Shown here piece by piece: positions 12,701 to 27,800 of a stretch of DNA of 64,000 nt. The stretch's first letter is position 1. Every line of letters starts with the position of its first letter. The translations under genes were made by a program, and so were the position numbers. The notes beneath the pieces are model-generated. The model had not been told where the DNA came from, searched no databases, and saw only the letters and a list, made by a program, of their open reading frames with translations. This DNA is from Gavia stellata (lineage: Eukaryota; Chordata; Aves; Gaviiformes; Gaviidae), in contig NC_082603.1 in assembly GCF_030936135.1 (NCBI RefSeq), positions 18,491,880 through 18,555,879 of the forward strand, read 5' to 3'.

Positions 12701-15700
12701 AACACGAAGGTATAAAGGATATTTGCCAATTATGATTAAATAAAATGTTTTTATATTCCTATTCCTAAACCCTAACTGTCAGTGTATCCTCTTAAAGAGA
12801 TACTATCTTTCATCCTAGAGGCAGCTGCATTTTATTGATGGGTGAAACCCAATACAATATTTTTTAAAGCACTGAGTATCCCTTGGAAGGTAAGATATTA
12901 CTTAATAAGCTCATCAGCTCATCATCTACCCTTGTTTTGTCACTGCCTGATCTGCCAAATTACATGTTGCAAGAACGAAAGGTGCAGACAAACTTAAAGT
13001 ACCTTCCCACCTATTCTGTATGTTCAGTAGATAATGGGAAATGCTTGCAGCCATAGGAACACTCACCTGGATATATAGTCAAGAACAAGCAGCCTAGGTT
13101 ACAAGTTCTGCACTCACCCACCTGCAGCAGAGCTCTAGCAGACTTCACATCTAATTGTGAAGTTTCCTTATCTGCTCAAAAATGTTCCTGAACCACACAG
13201 TACCTTTGAATTTTCATCGTTGGCTGAATCTGACAAAACTCTCGGTATCGTATCTTTTTCTCACTCATCTTGAACAGATCTTGTTAGTGCAGATTAGAAC
13301 TTGTTAAAGATTAATTCTTAAAGCATCCTCAAGCTTTCTTTTCCAACAAAGGAAACATCAATTATAGGCTCACACATAAACTTTGCCCCTATCTTGAATA
13401 CTTGCTGCCCTTTATAAATCTTAGATTTCTTCCCCTTGTGTGTGTTCAAAGGAGAGATTTTATTGCCTCCAGGGGTTGTTAAACTGATTGCAATACCACG
13501 TATTTAGAGCAGTTCAGTGGGAATTAAGCTGGTTCAATGCTGTCAGACCTAGAATATAGCTGTCAAACAGCATTACAAGTAAAACACCCTTGATAAGAAA
13601 TAATGACCAAATGTCAATCTGTTTTTTACCAGCAGCACTACAGACTTCGCTTGCCAATGAAAAATGCAATATTTTGCACATTATAGTAGCTATGCTTTTG
13701 TCATGTTACACAGTAAAGGGTGTTTCAGTCTTTCAATTTAGCTTATTTTTAGGTGATACAATTTGATCACAGAAATGTGTCTCAGACCTAACTTGGACTC
13801 AAAGCAGCAATGCTTAAAGTCTTGCTTTAACCTCACTCTCTTCTCTAAAAAACCAAAAACAAAAGACACCAAAAAACCCACATGCATTAAAAATTCATTA
13901 ATCATATTTCCTAAATGTTGGCTGTTTTAATTTCTGCATGCTTTACTTGGCTTGGAGCTGTTTTATGCTGTTACAGCATAAAGGTTCAAGTTTTGGATAT
14001 CCATAACTTCACACCACAATGCAACGCAGTAGGTACTGTTATTTTCTGATTTATGGATTGTTGTTTTTTAATGACTGCATTATGTACAAAATTACTACAG
14101 TTATTATTTGTTTTGCAGATCCAAGTATTTGTCACTTATATGAAGAATTAACATGCAATAAGTATTTTAATACTTAAATACTCACTATTCCTATTCCAAT
14201 AAATACTTACTACTCTTAACACTTAAATCATCAGGTGACAATACAGCATTTACAAATGTGTATTCATTTTTGATAATGGCAAAAACTTAAATGAAATTGT
14301 TCCCATGAACAAACCATAAGACTTTAAAACCTAAAATAAGAACACTACCTAGACACAACTTAAGACTCATTTATCCAGATGAGATGGGCTTCAAAGTAAC
14401 ATGCCTGAAAACTTGGTTTAGATAAAGCAGGAGATATTTCAAAACGTCTGCAATAATTGGAGGTCACAGCTTCAGCCAGAATAAGTATTTCAAGATTTTG
14501 TCTGGGAGAGATGCAAGAGTAATGATATACAAATAAAGGACAATGAAAATATAATGTAATGAATGAAGAAATAACAGAGGGAAAACAAAACACAATCCAA
14601 ATGCCAAGGCACAGTAAGACCAAGAATGTGGAAGCCAGTTTGTGCTTTCCGTGGCATTCAAAAAGGGCACCTGTTGATAGCAGGGAATGCCACAGTGCCT
14701 ATGAGATAAAATTACTGCAATATATTTAAAACAGTATTAGTACTTTGATAGAAACCTGCAATATATTTAAAACAGTATTAGTACTTTGATAGAAACCTAC
14801 AAAAATAACAAAAAAGTTTTAAAAATTAAGAGGAATCTTGTCTCCCAATTTAAACCTGCAAAATATTTTCCTTCTCTGAAATAAGTGGTCAAAGGACAGA
14901 CAGCATCTTTGTGTTTACTACCTTCAAACTTACACCTGATTTTTCCATTTTGTAAACTTTTCCCCCACATTTTATTGATTCACTATGAACAAAGAAGCCA
15001 AATTAATAGCTACCTGAGGTGTAACTGAAACAAACTTGCACATGACAAAGCGTGGGTTTCAAGCATGCATACAGAGGGCAAAGAGGACAAGACCGAGGAA
15101 CTACCCAAATGTGACAGTTTTGATCAGGCTGTACAAAATCTAAACATTTCAGGGCTGGTGAGCCACTACAAGTCCTTACATACCTATGCAATTCCCTGTC
15201 TTCAGTGAATCTACATGACATGAAAGTTAATTCTGAAAATGGGCCAGAACATTTGAATAGAGGTTTTTGGTAGATATGTTTCAGAACAGAATGTCACAGT
15301 AAAGCATGACTGTTGCCAGCTTCAGACCCTGATCATCATCAGCCCAGGGTTTTGAGCTCAAACTGTCCCCTAAACTCGTTGCATAGTCACTGTACAGTAA
15401 TAGGCAATACTAGTATAAGGCAAAAGTACTAGCTGAACAGTACGACATTATAATCACTCTAAAAGATAAAATATATGTTCCAAGTTATTTAATGAAGTAA
15501 ATTCTACTTTCTGCATTAATGATCAACATTCATTATTAATAGCTAAAGTACTGCATGGGGTATTCCCTTTTGGATGAACTCATAAGAATTAACTTTCACT
15601 TACACTTGTATTTTTCCTTTAATGCTTTTCTTGTTCTTCTTGTGAAATGCTTACAGCTCACACACTGATGCTGAAGGAGTAACTGATTTCAAACTCAACA

Positions 15701-18700
15701 TCATCATTTCATAGCTACACTTAAGGAAACACTGGGGAATAGAGTGTCACCACTGAGTAATATGAATAATTTCCCGTTGTGAGATAAATGAGGCAAAGAT
15801 AGGGCATTTATCCAAAAATCAATCCAGAGCCGCAGGCAAGACTCCCTTTCATTTTTTTCTTCCTTAAATGGGAGAGATCTGTGTATGATTTAGTTTTGTT
15901 TCCATTTATACAATTCAGCATGCAGTCTGTAATTACAGATTTTGGCACAAACCAGCACAAGTTTCTCACTACTGATGTTGAAAAGCTGTCCTTTTGCAAA
16001 TGATTTTTTTCTTCTGTATTGCAGCTACTTCATAACCACTTAAACCATACTGCCAGCAATGTTCTTTTAAATTTATTTGTATTTTAGTATTTTTTCCTTA
16101 ACTGAAAATTTTATATTAATTTTGAATCATTCAGAAAGAGTGCATCAAACTGACATAATCCTTATTTAGTTTGATTTAAAAAACCACTTCTATGAAAAAG
16201 GGTTTGAACTTTATTTAAAAAAATAGAACTTTGCTGCCCTCTACCTGTCAATTTCTAGACTGTGGGAGAAGAAAAATCCAAAGTCCCAGACTTTTCACAG
16301 AATACTAAAAAGAGCTCAGAATTCAGCTACAATTACATGTTCTGTCTTGATCAAGCAGAAAATAAAAGTCACAATTATTATCCCCATTTATTGAGTTTAA
16401 ATGAGGGAATGCTATAAAAGTATTTGGAAAATACAAAAAAACCCCAGCCAACTAGCTCTTTTGCTTATGATTAAACACAGAGTGCACAACCACCATGGGA
16501 TGAATGATTTCTAAAGGCTTTTAATTATATTCAGCTGGAAGTCACTGCCCCAAAATCACTCACTTATTTAATCATCCATTACTGGGGCTACCAGCATGGC
16601 TTCCCTCAGGCCAAAGCCACTTCCTTTCTTTTAAGTACTGTGTTCAGTACATGTAGGACAAGACAACAGCCATGTTTCTACCTCTGCTTTCTCTCACAGG
16701 GATACACAGTCCCATTCCCTTTACAGGCTATATTCTTCAAACACTCTGGGTCTGTTTTGCTCTGTTAAAGGCAAGACCTGAAAAAGAAATCAGAAGGAAT
16801 CAGTCTAAGCCCCTGCTTCAGCCGATTTTCTTCCTGTTGCACTTAAGTAGTGCTGAACATCAATGACTGCAATCACTGAAACAAAAGAAGAAAACCTCTC
16901 TTCCTTACTTTCCTTCTTCCAACAGAAATTCAAGTTGCATTTGTACTAAACACTTGCGGTGACTACAGGATCAGCGCAGTCATTACAGCACTCAAGTCAA
17001 AGACTGTTATTTAAATAGCAACAGAGTTTTACCCCTCCTTTTTAAACCTGTAGTTTGTTCATTGGTTTCTCCTAAGCCCACTTAATTAAACCACCAGAGA
17101 AAAAAAACCCTCTTTGAATCCCCAGTAGACTATCCATCCTCCCCTCTCATTGAACAGTGGTAAGAGCTTCCAATGAACCGTTCCCATGTCCCCAGTCAGT
17201 TCCACAAAACCGGGAGACCAAGACAATGTTCTTAATATCATGATGGTTAAAAGCAAGTAAGATAAGCCAACTTATGCTTATATGAAATTAAAAGCTAAGG
17301 AGACACTTTCCATCCCCTGCCACCTCATCTTTTGGTAACCGAAGCCATTAGCCAAAAGTAGGCACACATGGAACACAATGAAGGTCCTCTACATTTTAAT
17401 GAAGCCCTAAAGTAAGAGAGATTACTCGGGCTACTACCACACACTATAGCACACCAGGTCAAACATTTAGACTGTGTCATTAACTTCAAAACATCATAAA
17501 ATGTTTGCATCTAGGGAATATAAATACACAAGCAAGATCCAATTTGTTAATTCTACTCGTAACATTGAAAGCCAGTATGAAGAACAACAAAGAGAGTATA
17601 CCTTCTTACACATATCCTTGATTTAACTCCTCTCTTCTGAGAAAAGCCCTCCTCCGCACAGGAGACCCCATCTACAGTTGTTCCAACATGATTTATTCCA
17701 GTAACATTAACAACTCTACAGATCTGACTGTTACTAAAATAAAGGAATTTGCATCGAGAGAAAAAGTTATCTTTTGTTAGGGTTAACAGCAAAACTTCCG
17801 AGAAGCTTGGCAGAAAGAGAGACAGCTCCAGCTCTAGACAGCTTATAAAGATGTAAGAAGAGCATACGCTATCCAGAGACTGAGAGGGAATGAGGAGGAC
17901 TTTTCTCAGTCACAGTCTAGGTTCTACTCTCTGGCAAAGCTAACAAATCAACACTGATCATCTCAGGATTACACCAGGCTCTGCTGCCTACCACAGCAGA
18001 GGATAAAAAGCCTCCAAGAAGTTCACTCGGGATCTCATTTTATTAACCACACTGCTGCACAGAAACTACACCAGTGGGCTCCATTATAAAGTCTTAAGAC
18101 AGATAGCCAGACAGACTTGGCAGTTCGGACTTTGTTGGGTGGTTTTGTTTTTTTTTTAATCTTGAGTTTGTTAAGTCCTTTTTTGTGAACTTCCCAGACA
18201 AAAAAAAAAAAGGAAAAAAACAAGCAAGGCTTTCAAGAGGAACTGAAAACCAGATGAGATTGACATGCCACAAAATAACAATTTTTGAATAGAAACCATG
18301 GAGAACCACTTTGGAAATACAAGGACTGAAGCACTGAATGAGCACCTCTTTTGCTCATGGAAATGAAAGCATCTTCTTCAACAAGAGAACACAGGTACAA
18401 AGCAGGCATTTTATTTAAACAGAAGTCCTGGGGTTATTAAGTCATAGTAGCAACAAAACACGTGATTCTGTGGTAGGCTCTCTCTCTCGGAATCTCAAAA
18501 TACTCTCAGATGCTTTATGAACTTTTATAGTTTCTTATCAAAGTGAGAAGTTTAACTATTACTAAATGAATTTCTACAAGACATCAGAAGTCTTTGGAAG
18601 AGCTAAATACAAGCAGAGAACCCTCAACCCCTATTCAGCTACTTCTAAAGCAATACTTCCCTCTCATACCACCATATATTCAAGGAGGTTTTGGGGGTTT

Positions 18701-20619
18701 GGTTGGGGTTTTTTGTTTGGTTTAGGGTTTTTTTGATTGGTTTACCACAACAAAAACTCTTTCAAACAATCCTTTCCCAACCCACAGAAGCTCTCCAAAC
18801 TGAGAGGTCAATGTAAAGGACCTAACCTCTATGATTTTAAGAAACGTATTTTATCTTCACTGATAGCATCAGAGCAACCTGAAGGGCTTATGATATCTTC
18901 TGACCCACTCAGAGGAAAGGAACAAATACAAGTGTTATGAGCACAGTTAAGGATTTTATAGTAATATCATCACAACTGTACTCCATCATGCAAGTTCAAC
19001 AAAACTAAAAGTAGAAATGTAATATTGCTAGAGAATATCACTAAAGAAACATCTTACAAACATTCTGCATTTATATACTTTTACTGTAATGTTAAAAAAG
19101 GCTAATCATCTTGGTTTTATGGTAGTCTGCCAATGAAGTCCAAAAGGATTTTGTAAAAGATGAACATGGAGTTAAACTTTGGAAAAAATAAAAATCAAAC
19201 GCCTTATAATTAGGATTGTTTTTCTTAAGTTAGGAAGAACTCATCCACAATAATCTTGGAAAAAAGAAATTATGGCCAAGCTCTCTTTGGAAAGACACTA
19301 TGGGTCCCAGGAACTAAACAGTTAAAAAAAAAAATCTCTTCCAGGAAGCAATTAGATGAAAGTGCTCATGCAACCCTGCATTCTTGTTTTGACTAAAATA
19401 AGACACTCAAAAATGCACTTAGAATCTCAGGTACTTTAGTTTCTGTAATATGAAAGGTACACTGAAGTTGGATCTGTCTGGACTTAAGTGTTCAGGACTA
19501 CAATTGCATCTGGATTTAAATATAGTTTCTACATCAAAAAACACTAGGAAAAAAGTTTAAGAGAAGGTTTGAGGAGCCAAAGAATGGATAATTCCTTTTG
19601 TATGTTCTTTCAAAGATTAATATTTGCCTCTCTGTCCATACTTACGCTTCTGGCAACATTTATCATTGATTCAAAGGTGGGGAAAAAATAGTGAATGAAC
19701 AACTGGGGGGAAGGGGAGAAGACAAAATCAGTCCTGTATAAGTATCTTTACCACTTTGATGAGAAATCGTAGTCTATAAGTGGTAAAACAAACGGGATAA
19801 GGGAAGAAGGAATCAGAGAGGCAGAAGGGAAAGTAAGTTGATCTTGATTTACAATAGTGACATCAGCCTAAGAATTAACATTTGGTTCACACAGCTAATA
19901 TGTAGAAAGAATGAGTACCATTATAGCACCCTCCATAGGCTCGAGACACAAAAGATTCTAAATAGAGAAAAAGACACTCAGAATAGAGCAAAAGAGGAAG
20001 TGAAAAGATAGTATCCTATCAAAGATGTAGAATTTAGCTGCCTCTGATTTTGCCATGTTCCCTCAGCGTACTTCCAGGGAAATTAAGTAAGTATTTATGA
20101 TATGGAGGAGAGGAAGAAGTAAAGGCTACAGCATCCATAAAAACATCAAACAAAATTCACATTCTAACAGCTACAACTTCTGTAAAGCAGGAAATTGTTG
20201 GTTTCTGGTCAAAGTAACACCTCTTTGCAAGAATAAAGCTTTCACAAAAAATCCTGCTGCATTTGAAACTTCCTGTGTTAACTGATATCGTTTACATTTT
20301 AAACAACTTCTCATTTTGAAATGCTTGTTGACTTTTTTCAAAACCATTCTGAACCATAAAGAAAAGTGTTTAGAATGTTAAGTTAGTTTGATAAAGTCTT
20401 TGTGAGCATTTTTTGTAATAAACACAAAAAGAAAATCTGATTGTTTGAAAAAAATCTGTGAAATGGAAGCAACCTAGTTCTGTTTGTTGCGGGTCTTTCC
20501 TTATTTTGGCCATATTTAACATCCAAAAAAAATCATATTGTCATGAATCTCCAGCTAAAAGGAACCTCTTGAGAACAGTAAGGATAAACCAAATACAAAC
20601 TAATGTTGATGCAAAGTTC
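9771..20619. other. Intergenic with scattered conserved-looking sequence
   Basis: The first part (to about 10160) continues the repeat-free, homeodomain-site-rich character of clusters A and B, for example CAGTAATTAACCC near 9972. The rest holds a perfect palindrome (13962-13982), the 41-bp duplication (14715-14798), and a G/T-rich tract at 18689-18740. No gene is supported. Confidence 0.45.
14715..14798. repeat. Perfect 41-bp tandem duplication
   Basis: The unit starting CTGCAATATATTTAAAACAG occurs at 14715-14755 and again at 14756-14796 with no mismatch, so it is recent or an assembly artefact. Confidence 0.95.
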
Positions 20620-20800
20620 ATTTTAGCTAACTAAGACTGCATTAATTACATCATGCGCATAAATGCTGTAAACCTACTAATGTCCATCTTAACAAGCACA
20701 GTGCTTGGCTCTCATGTAAAAGTAATTAGCAAACCACAGTGCTTTGACATGACACTTTGCACGTTCTGAACATTATTTTATATCCATGTTCTTACATTCA
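20620..20800. promoter_or_regulatory. Candidate conserved non-coding element
   Basis: Unique sequence with GCATTAATTACATCATGCGC, CTACTAATGTCC and AAAGTAATTAGC sites and no repeats. Composition resembles deeply conserved vertebrate enhancers; this cannot be proven without alignment. Confidence 0.3.
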
Positions 20801-21659
20801 CTAGCACTTCGTGCTTACCAAGTTTTGCTGCAATTAAGGAAAAACTAAAGAGGCAATGATTATTTTACATTTACTTTCAGAGCTTGAACTATCCCTTTTT
20901 TAGATCATCTGATAACAAAAACCCACCTTCATTCAAACAGCCTACTACAGTTTAATAATCTTTAACTTTTTCAGTACAAATCCAGGTTTATTAGGGATGA
21001 ATTTATATGCTCTCATAATCAAATTGGGCAATTTAATCTTTTGCTTAAACTAAAAAATAGAGTCTCTATGGACATGGACACTTAAGCTTTAAACAGGATT
21101 TTCTCTCTGCCTTCCTGAATTCCCATCTGAGGAAGGATAGGCTAAAGGCTATACATGTAGAGCTATCTTTACAAAGGAGACTGAAATACAAGTCAAAGAT
21201 GACTTCCAATTTCTATTGGTTTGTCCCCTGCAAGTAAGCTACTCTTGTTTCTTCTGACAGACCAGTGTCCCGTTACCTTTCTGGAGGAGTTGGACAGACT
21301 ATCAGTTCTTAAAAATATGCACAAGAAACTACTGTGAAATTATAGATGAAAAGTAAAACAGTTTTGTTCCATTAAGGTTCCATCTTTTCTTTACGGATTA
21401 GCTTTCACAGAGCATGTATCAAATTGTATTTCTATAACATCAGAAGAACTATCAGTTTTGTAAGAGTAGTGTTGATGAAGTGTCTAACACTCGATCTTAC
21501 TAAAACAGGCTGGGCACTGCCTTGGCTGTGTTGCTCTCATTGGAAACTTTGCCATTGGCCTCAATGCACTGGGGACTTTGCACAGAGTGTACTACTTCTA
21601 TCAAACATGCGACTGTTGTTTTCCATATGCTGAATATATTTTTCTGACAAATAGCAAAT

Positions 21660-21860
21660 CACTAAACTGAAGCACATTAATCTCCTTTAAAGCTGCTGCA
21701 AAAGATAAAATTAGTCTGACAATTGTGTCAGCATTAAAACTGCTTGGATAAACCAAGTGTAATCAAAGGCTGATAGCATATGCTTAACACCTTGCATTTA
21801 AAAATAGCCCTTTACACTTCATTAATCTCAAGGTTTAAAACAGATGATGGAGGTTTATGA
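21660..21860. promoter_or_regulatory. Candidate conserved non-coding element
   Basis: Unique sequence with ATTAATCTCC, AATCAAAGG (TCF/LEF type), GACAATTGTGTC and CATTAATCTC. Two ATTAATCTC sites flank the block. No coding potential was seen. Confidence 0.28.
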
Positions 21861-24800
21861 GAAAATGAGTACTAGCTTTCAAGCAGATCCTTTTCTAAAC
21901 AACTTGTAGTTAAAACACATGTCAATGCTGCTATACAGACATGAAAGTTGCAAAAATAATATAGCTGAAGTGAATATAGTTAGAGATTACAAGGAGATTG
22001 CAAAGTCTGTAGGGCAGGGATCATCTTCTGTCTGTACTCTGAAATGCCTGCCAGGCTTTTGGGTGGTGTGAAAACACTGAGTACAAAGTAACAATTTCAT
22101 GAGGCATGTGTAGCACAAAGGTCAATCAATCAATCACATCTTTCAAACTATGTCTCTTTCTGTTACATGAATGTTACTATTTCACAAGAGTATTTCAAAA
22201 ACAGCTGTTATTTTAAGGAGTCAGTGTTGTATTCCCATCAAATTCAATAAAAAGCCAGAAAATCCCTGGAATTAGAAAACCTATACAGCTGTCCTCCTTA
22301 CCTCTTATCCATGTGACATAGAAATGCAGATTGTGACTGCATTGTGCAGATCTGAGTAGTGAATGCAGCCTTACAAGGTGCTTAGATTGAGTCTATTTCT
22401 TCTCACTTAAAGTTACATTATGCTAGACTTAAGGCATGGTTTATTTACATGCATTCAATCTCTAGTGGGAGTTTATATGCTGTGCACTGGATAATTCTCT
22501 AAGTGAACAACAGTCCAGCATCAAGAAGAGCTTCATGCAGAATACAAATAGAAAGCATTAGATGACTACCTCCCAGGGACAGCAAGTTCCCCGGGCTTAC
22601 GTTGGGGATGAGGATTGGTCAATCTCTTCACCCTCAGGGGCTGTCTGGAATTATAGATCAGGGACCTTATTGTCATACCCCAGCTGCTGCACAAAGCCAC
22701 TAGAAGAAAGGAGATTTACGAGTATTTCAGCAGCACTGAACCAGGGATACAGAAGCTATACAACTGGGAGTACAGTGGCTCTAAATCTGTAGGCATTATG
22801 CAAAAAGAAAATGCAGAGTTCGGCATCAAGGGAGCTCACCCAGAGCAATAGGACATCTTTGGAAATTCTCTAAAGAATAAATTTAACAGTTATTAAAGAA
22901 CAACACCCTGTTATTGCAGTCACTGAACTTTACATCACAAGGAAAGATGCAAGGGATTTTCAGAAAGACATCTGTCATTTAACAGTGACAGTGACCTCAG
23001 CACTGACGAGCAATTCAAATCCCCAGTGATGGAAACAAATTAACCCCTTGGTATACAGTGGGTTGAAAACTCCAGCACTAGGACTGCTGCACACTGTAAC
23101 AGTGCAGCCTACAGAAGGTTTTACCTTCAGACAAGCAGTAGATGGAATGAGGTATATTTTTTAAATTGTAATTGCTGTAGATAAAAAACGCTTATGGCAT
23201 TATTTAACATCATGGTATTGACAGTCTTCAAAAGGAGCAAAGGAGTATCAGTGGCAGAAATAAACCCTCCACTGGAAAACATTTATAATGTGGTATTTAA
23301 GGACTGGGCACACAAGTAGGAAGGCTAACATCCTTTATATATACCCATCTCACACGACAATCTTGTTTTACCAAGAGGGTGTTCAGTCAGATTCAAAACT
23401 GGGGAACTCTAGAGATCCTGCGTAGCCTTTTTACTACGCTACAGTTGTAGCTAGGAACTGCTACAACATTGGCCTGCAACCTGACCTGACTCTTAACTCC
23501 TATACATAGTCCTAAGGAAACCCAGGGAGAAATACAAAATCTGCCTGCATGTTCTAGACACTCAGCAGATGCCTGCAGAGCAAGAAGGATAGGCCATAGA
23601 GATTACTCCATCCCAATGACTCTGGTAGCCCCCATGATACCTATAGAGAGTAGGGCTGGACAAAAAGCTCTAAGGAGTAATACTCTAAGACCTTCAGCCC
23701 TGCTTGACCTCACCTCACACTCTATGCTAGAGTACTAGCACAACACAAGACAAAGTATCCCCCGTTCTGGGAAGGGCACCGTACTCATTACTAGACAAAC
23801 CTTCACAGCTAAGGAAGGCAACTACATCTGTCCAATGCTGAACTCTACTGTAATCAATACTACCAATAATTAAATTGGAAAGCTCTTTCCTTCCACAGAG
23901 TCAACTGCATTTCTTGAACATTGACTTAGCCTCACAACACCTGACCTGACTATTCACTTTTTCCAAAGGAAAACACATAAAAGAGACACATGGTGGGAAA
24001 CCTGTGGTTGAGTCTGGCAGAGAACTCTCATAACTGTTGACAGTTTCGCCAGTCTTTTGAAGGAGGAGACGCCCATGTAGCATCAACAGATTGCTTAGTA
24101 GTCAATAGGATTGTTCCTTGGTGTGTGTGTGTGTCCCCTTTTTTAGGTTGTTTTCTATGGCATTTAACAAGTGTGTTACTTATCACTAACAGAAACAAAA
24201 AGTTACAGCAATAGACACAAAGGCTGAAAAACACGGCAATACCATATGGAGCCTCACACTATACCGATGAACTGAGTTTTAGGCTTTTAAAATAAAATGT
24301 GGTAGCCATTGCACAAAAGTCACCCTTTCTGAATAATAGCAGTTGAAATAAGTTCGCTTTCTAAAATACATATTCTAACCCAATGAAAAGACATTTGATG
24401 AGCAAGCAAAACACAGTTGACATTAGCTAGGATGGCTACACAATAGTGGTCCTCTTCAGCCTTACATATCTATGGCCTTAAGAGAGTATGCCACTGTACT
24501 CCAGGTAAACAGTGACTGCACGCTAAACAAATTGCTGATCTGCCATCACAGTCCCCTCCCTCAGAGTAATTAGTTTCCAGATGGATGTCTTTAACACAGA
24601 GTAAAATATTCAGACAACATAAAGCACATTTAGATTTTAAGGCAACTGTAAATCATCCACTGACACATGTGTAGTAGCTACACGCTTATCTTAGCTATGT
24701 TCTCAGAAATTAAAACAGGCTCAAACACATTTCAGTCATCTCAGTGTGAAAGAGGAACATTGATTTACAGGTGCTCTTGAAGGAACCTTACCGATGGATG

Positions 24801-27800
24801 GTTTAATGACACAGCAACCTTACAGGTAATAACAAAAGAAAACATAAGGCTCTGGACCACAATGTTATTAGCTGGTAGTGAAGGACATCTATCTTATCAC
24901 CCTTCTGAAGTGAGAAGACTGAAAAGGATTGTACATTGACCGAGATGCTCTTTTTTAAAATGGAGCACATCGACACTTGCAGGTCTTCTCCTAAGTCCGT
25001 ATAGCTGTTCTGCTCTTAACAATCTTTGACAAATATTCACTTAAATATGCAGTAGGTTATGCTTATTCATAATATATGCATTCCTCCTGCCACAATATTA
25101 GCCATTCTTAGCTTTTTTGGTGTCCCACAAAAGCTCTCAACATCCTTGACTTACCGTCATAGCTTTGGGTATTTAGAGAACCCTACAAACACAGAAACAG
25201 TTTGGAACACGTGTTCCAGAGTCCACAAGGAAGATGTATGGGGTGAAGAGGAGTGAAGATGGCAAGTCTCCATAAAAAGAACAGGCACATTTAGTGTGAA
25301 GACTCAAATGTTTGACCTGCAGGGGATCACAAAGGCAAGCAGGTTATTTATTCCTTGTTCTCCCATAACACTTGGTATTCTTCAATCCTGGAAAATAAAA
25401 AAGAAAAACAACCACACCTCTGCATACAGGCAGAACTTTGTTTTAAATCAGAATCACGGGATAGTAGGGGGTCTGGAGGTCTTGTTAAGAAGCCTTTTCT
25501 TTTATGTTTTTGCCTCAGCAGATTTTGATGCTCCAGTTCACCTTCTAGGTATTTATTCCTTTTCCTGTGGGCATCAGCTTTGAAGTACCAAAGGATGGTA
25601 TGAGGAAAGCTTAGATTTGTAGAATAAGATCAGAAGCTCTTTTGTTTTAGATGTTGTACTTCAGTTTATACACATTTTTATTTATACAGAAAGGCTTATT
25701 CATTGGCTAGCTGTATTTAAAACCAGTAAAATCTGTTTCAAGACAGCTGAATTGAGCTGCAGGACTTAGTACAGTTAACAGTTATTTCAAAAGCAAGTAC
25801 AACATTGTAAGCCTAAAAACTTAGGAAAATTTTAGAAATAAAAACAAATTAAACAGATGATATGTTACTCATTTTTATACTTAATTCAGAACAAACCTTC
25901 ATTGCTAACAAACCTGATGTAAAATTTCAATCCTCTCACATGATTTGAGGGACTTCATTGCAGGCTTTAGACCCAAGAGTATGTGGGACTTACCAAGCCT
26001 TTCCTTGCTTTAAGTTGGGAGGAAGACTCTAGGAGACACCCAACTCTCTGGTTATGGGCATTCCTCACAATAAAGTTTCTCCCTACAATCCTAAAAGCTG
26101 AGTGGGTGAAGGCTTCATTTAGTGGAAGGATAACCAATTGAAGAAAAGCTCTGGATCCTCTATTTTAGTGCTGCTTAAAAAGAGCAGGAGGCATTCCAGC
26201 ATCTGAAAAATATTGGAATATTAGATTGGCATTTAAAGAAAAGCTTGATGTTTTTTTGTAGAAGTCTGTTGACAGAATACAGCAAGAAAATGTACAGTTA
26301 ATATTTCAGCAAGCTGAAAACTGATTTAATTCATTCTTAACTGTAAGCAATACAGGAAAAGCCAAAGCAAGAGAATCTACAGGCTCATTTCAAGATTTCA
26401 ATCAGTTCTGTAGCATGAAAACAAGGCAAGTATTACACAGGTGTGATGCTAATCATTCTACAGTTATTCTATGTAGCAAAAAATAATTCTACATAAAAAG
26501 CCTAGTGCATTTGGGCTGCAACACACACAACACCACACACATATGGTAGTTATTCAGAATGTCTAAGTTGCAAGGATTACCGCCCGTATTTCTTTCTACT
26601 GTACTGTACTGGCTACCTTGCAAGTTCAACCCTAAACAAACAAAACAAAAACATGAACAAAAAAAACACCCCACACAGAGTATTTTTTCAACATTTCTCA
26701 GAGCAAAAAGTTTTAAGTTCTAGCTCCAGAAAGAGGTAGTTAGAACATGAGACGAGTTGCATGTATTTCTGCAGCACAACAGCTATGAACCAACGCACCA
26801 TTAAGCAGTGACCTGTAAAAGATTAAAAACGCAGTTAAGGTGTTTCCAACAGAAGTAAAACAGCATTAATATCACTGTGCAAGTCAAATCCTTGCAATTC
26901 TCATGCAAAGTAAATCCTTACCTGAAACATTCCACGCAGTTTTGGCTACTCAGATCAGAGGTACCACACCTTCTCGGTTGATTCCACTCAAGACACTAAA
27001 AAGAGTTCTACAGCTCATGCACTGGAACAGGATTAGAGAAAGACCTTGCCTGTAATCTAGGACAGCCTTTCTTATTCCCCAACAGTTGTTTTAAACTTAA
27101 CATCACCTGATGCCACTTTTTACCAACCGCAAAATTCCATATCAAACCTCTCAATATTGGTTCCAGGACAGGACCTATATCCACCAGCTGCCTAAACTCC
27201 ATCCAGTTGCTCTTCCCTAATCAACTGACTCTCCAACAAACACCATTAGTAACCAGTCATCATCTGGAGTGTGAACCATCAACAACTACATTTCAAGTCC
27301 AGTTTTCCACTGATCTTTCATTTAAGTTAACCTGGTCTTTAGGGATGGGGGTTACAACTACGCTCCCAAATTGTTTGTGGTTTTATAAACTCTATCACTT
27401 GGGGTAGTCAATGTTTCAAGAAGGTAGGGAAAGGCCTGTTACTGCAACCAACACTTCTTAACAGTCAGGAAGATGACAGCACATAGCTAGTTTCTGGTGA
27501 ATTCAAAGGAAACTGGAAAGGTCTCTTAGCAGGGATGTGTAAATAAATATACCTGTACATACTCCAGCAGGCACTTTCATCCAGAACTGTCTAAACTGTG
27601 GACTTTATTCCTGAGATTCTGAAACAAACAAATGCAATCTCTGCTCAGTTTGGAGTAATTGGGACAGGGGGGACGAGGAGCACAGCTTACCAGGAATCTG
27701 TGTCATCTGGAATGGGCAGCCATCAATCCCTCTGAAATTATTTCCATACTTTGTTACTGATGTAGGAAAGTAATTTAAGTTGATGAAACATTAGTTACAA

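Noticed and set aside
16233..16247. CTCF-like site on the minus strand (CAGGTAGAGGGCAGC)
   Set aside because: Two mismatches in the core CCA part; it is much weaker than the two reported sites.
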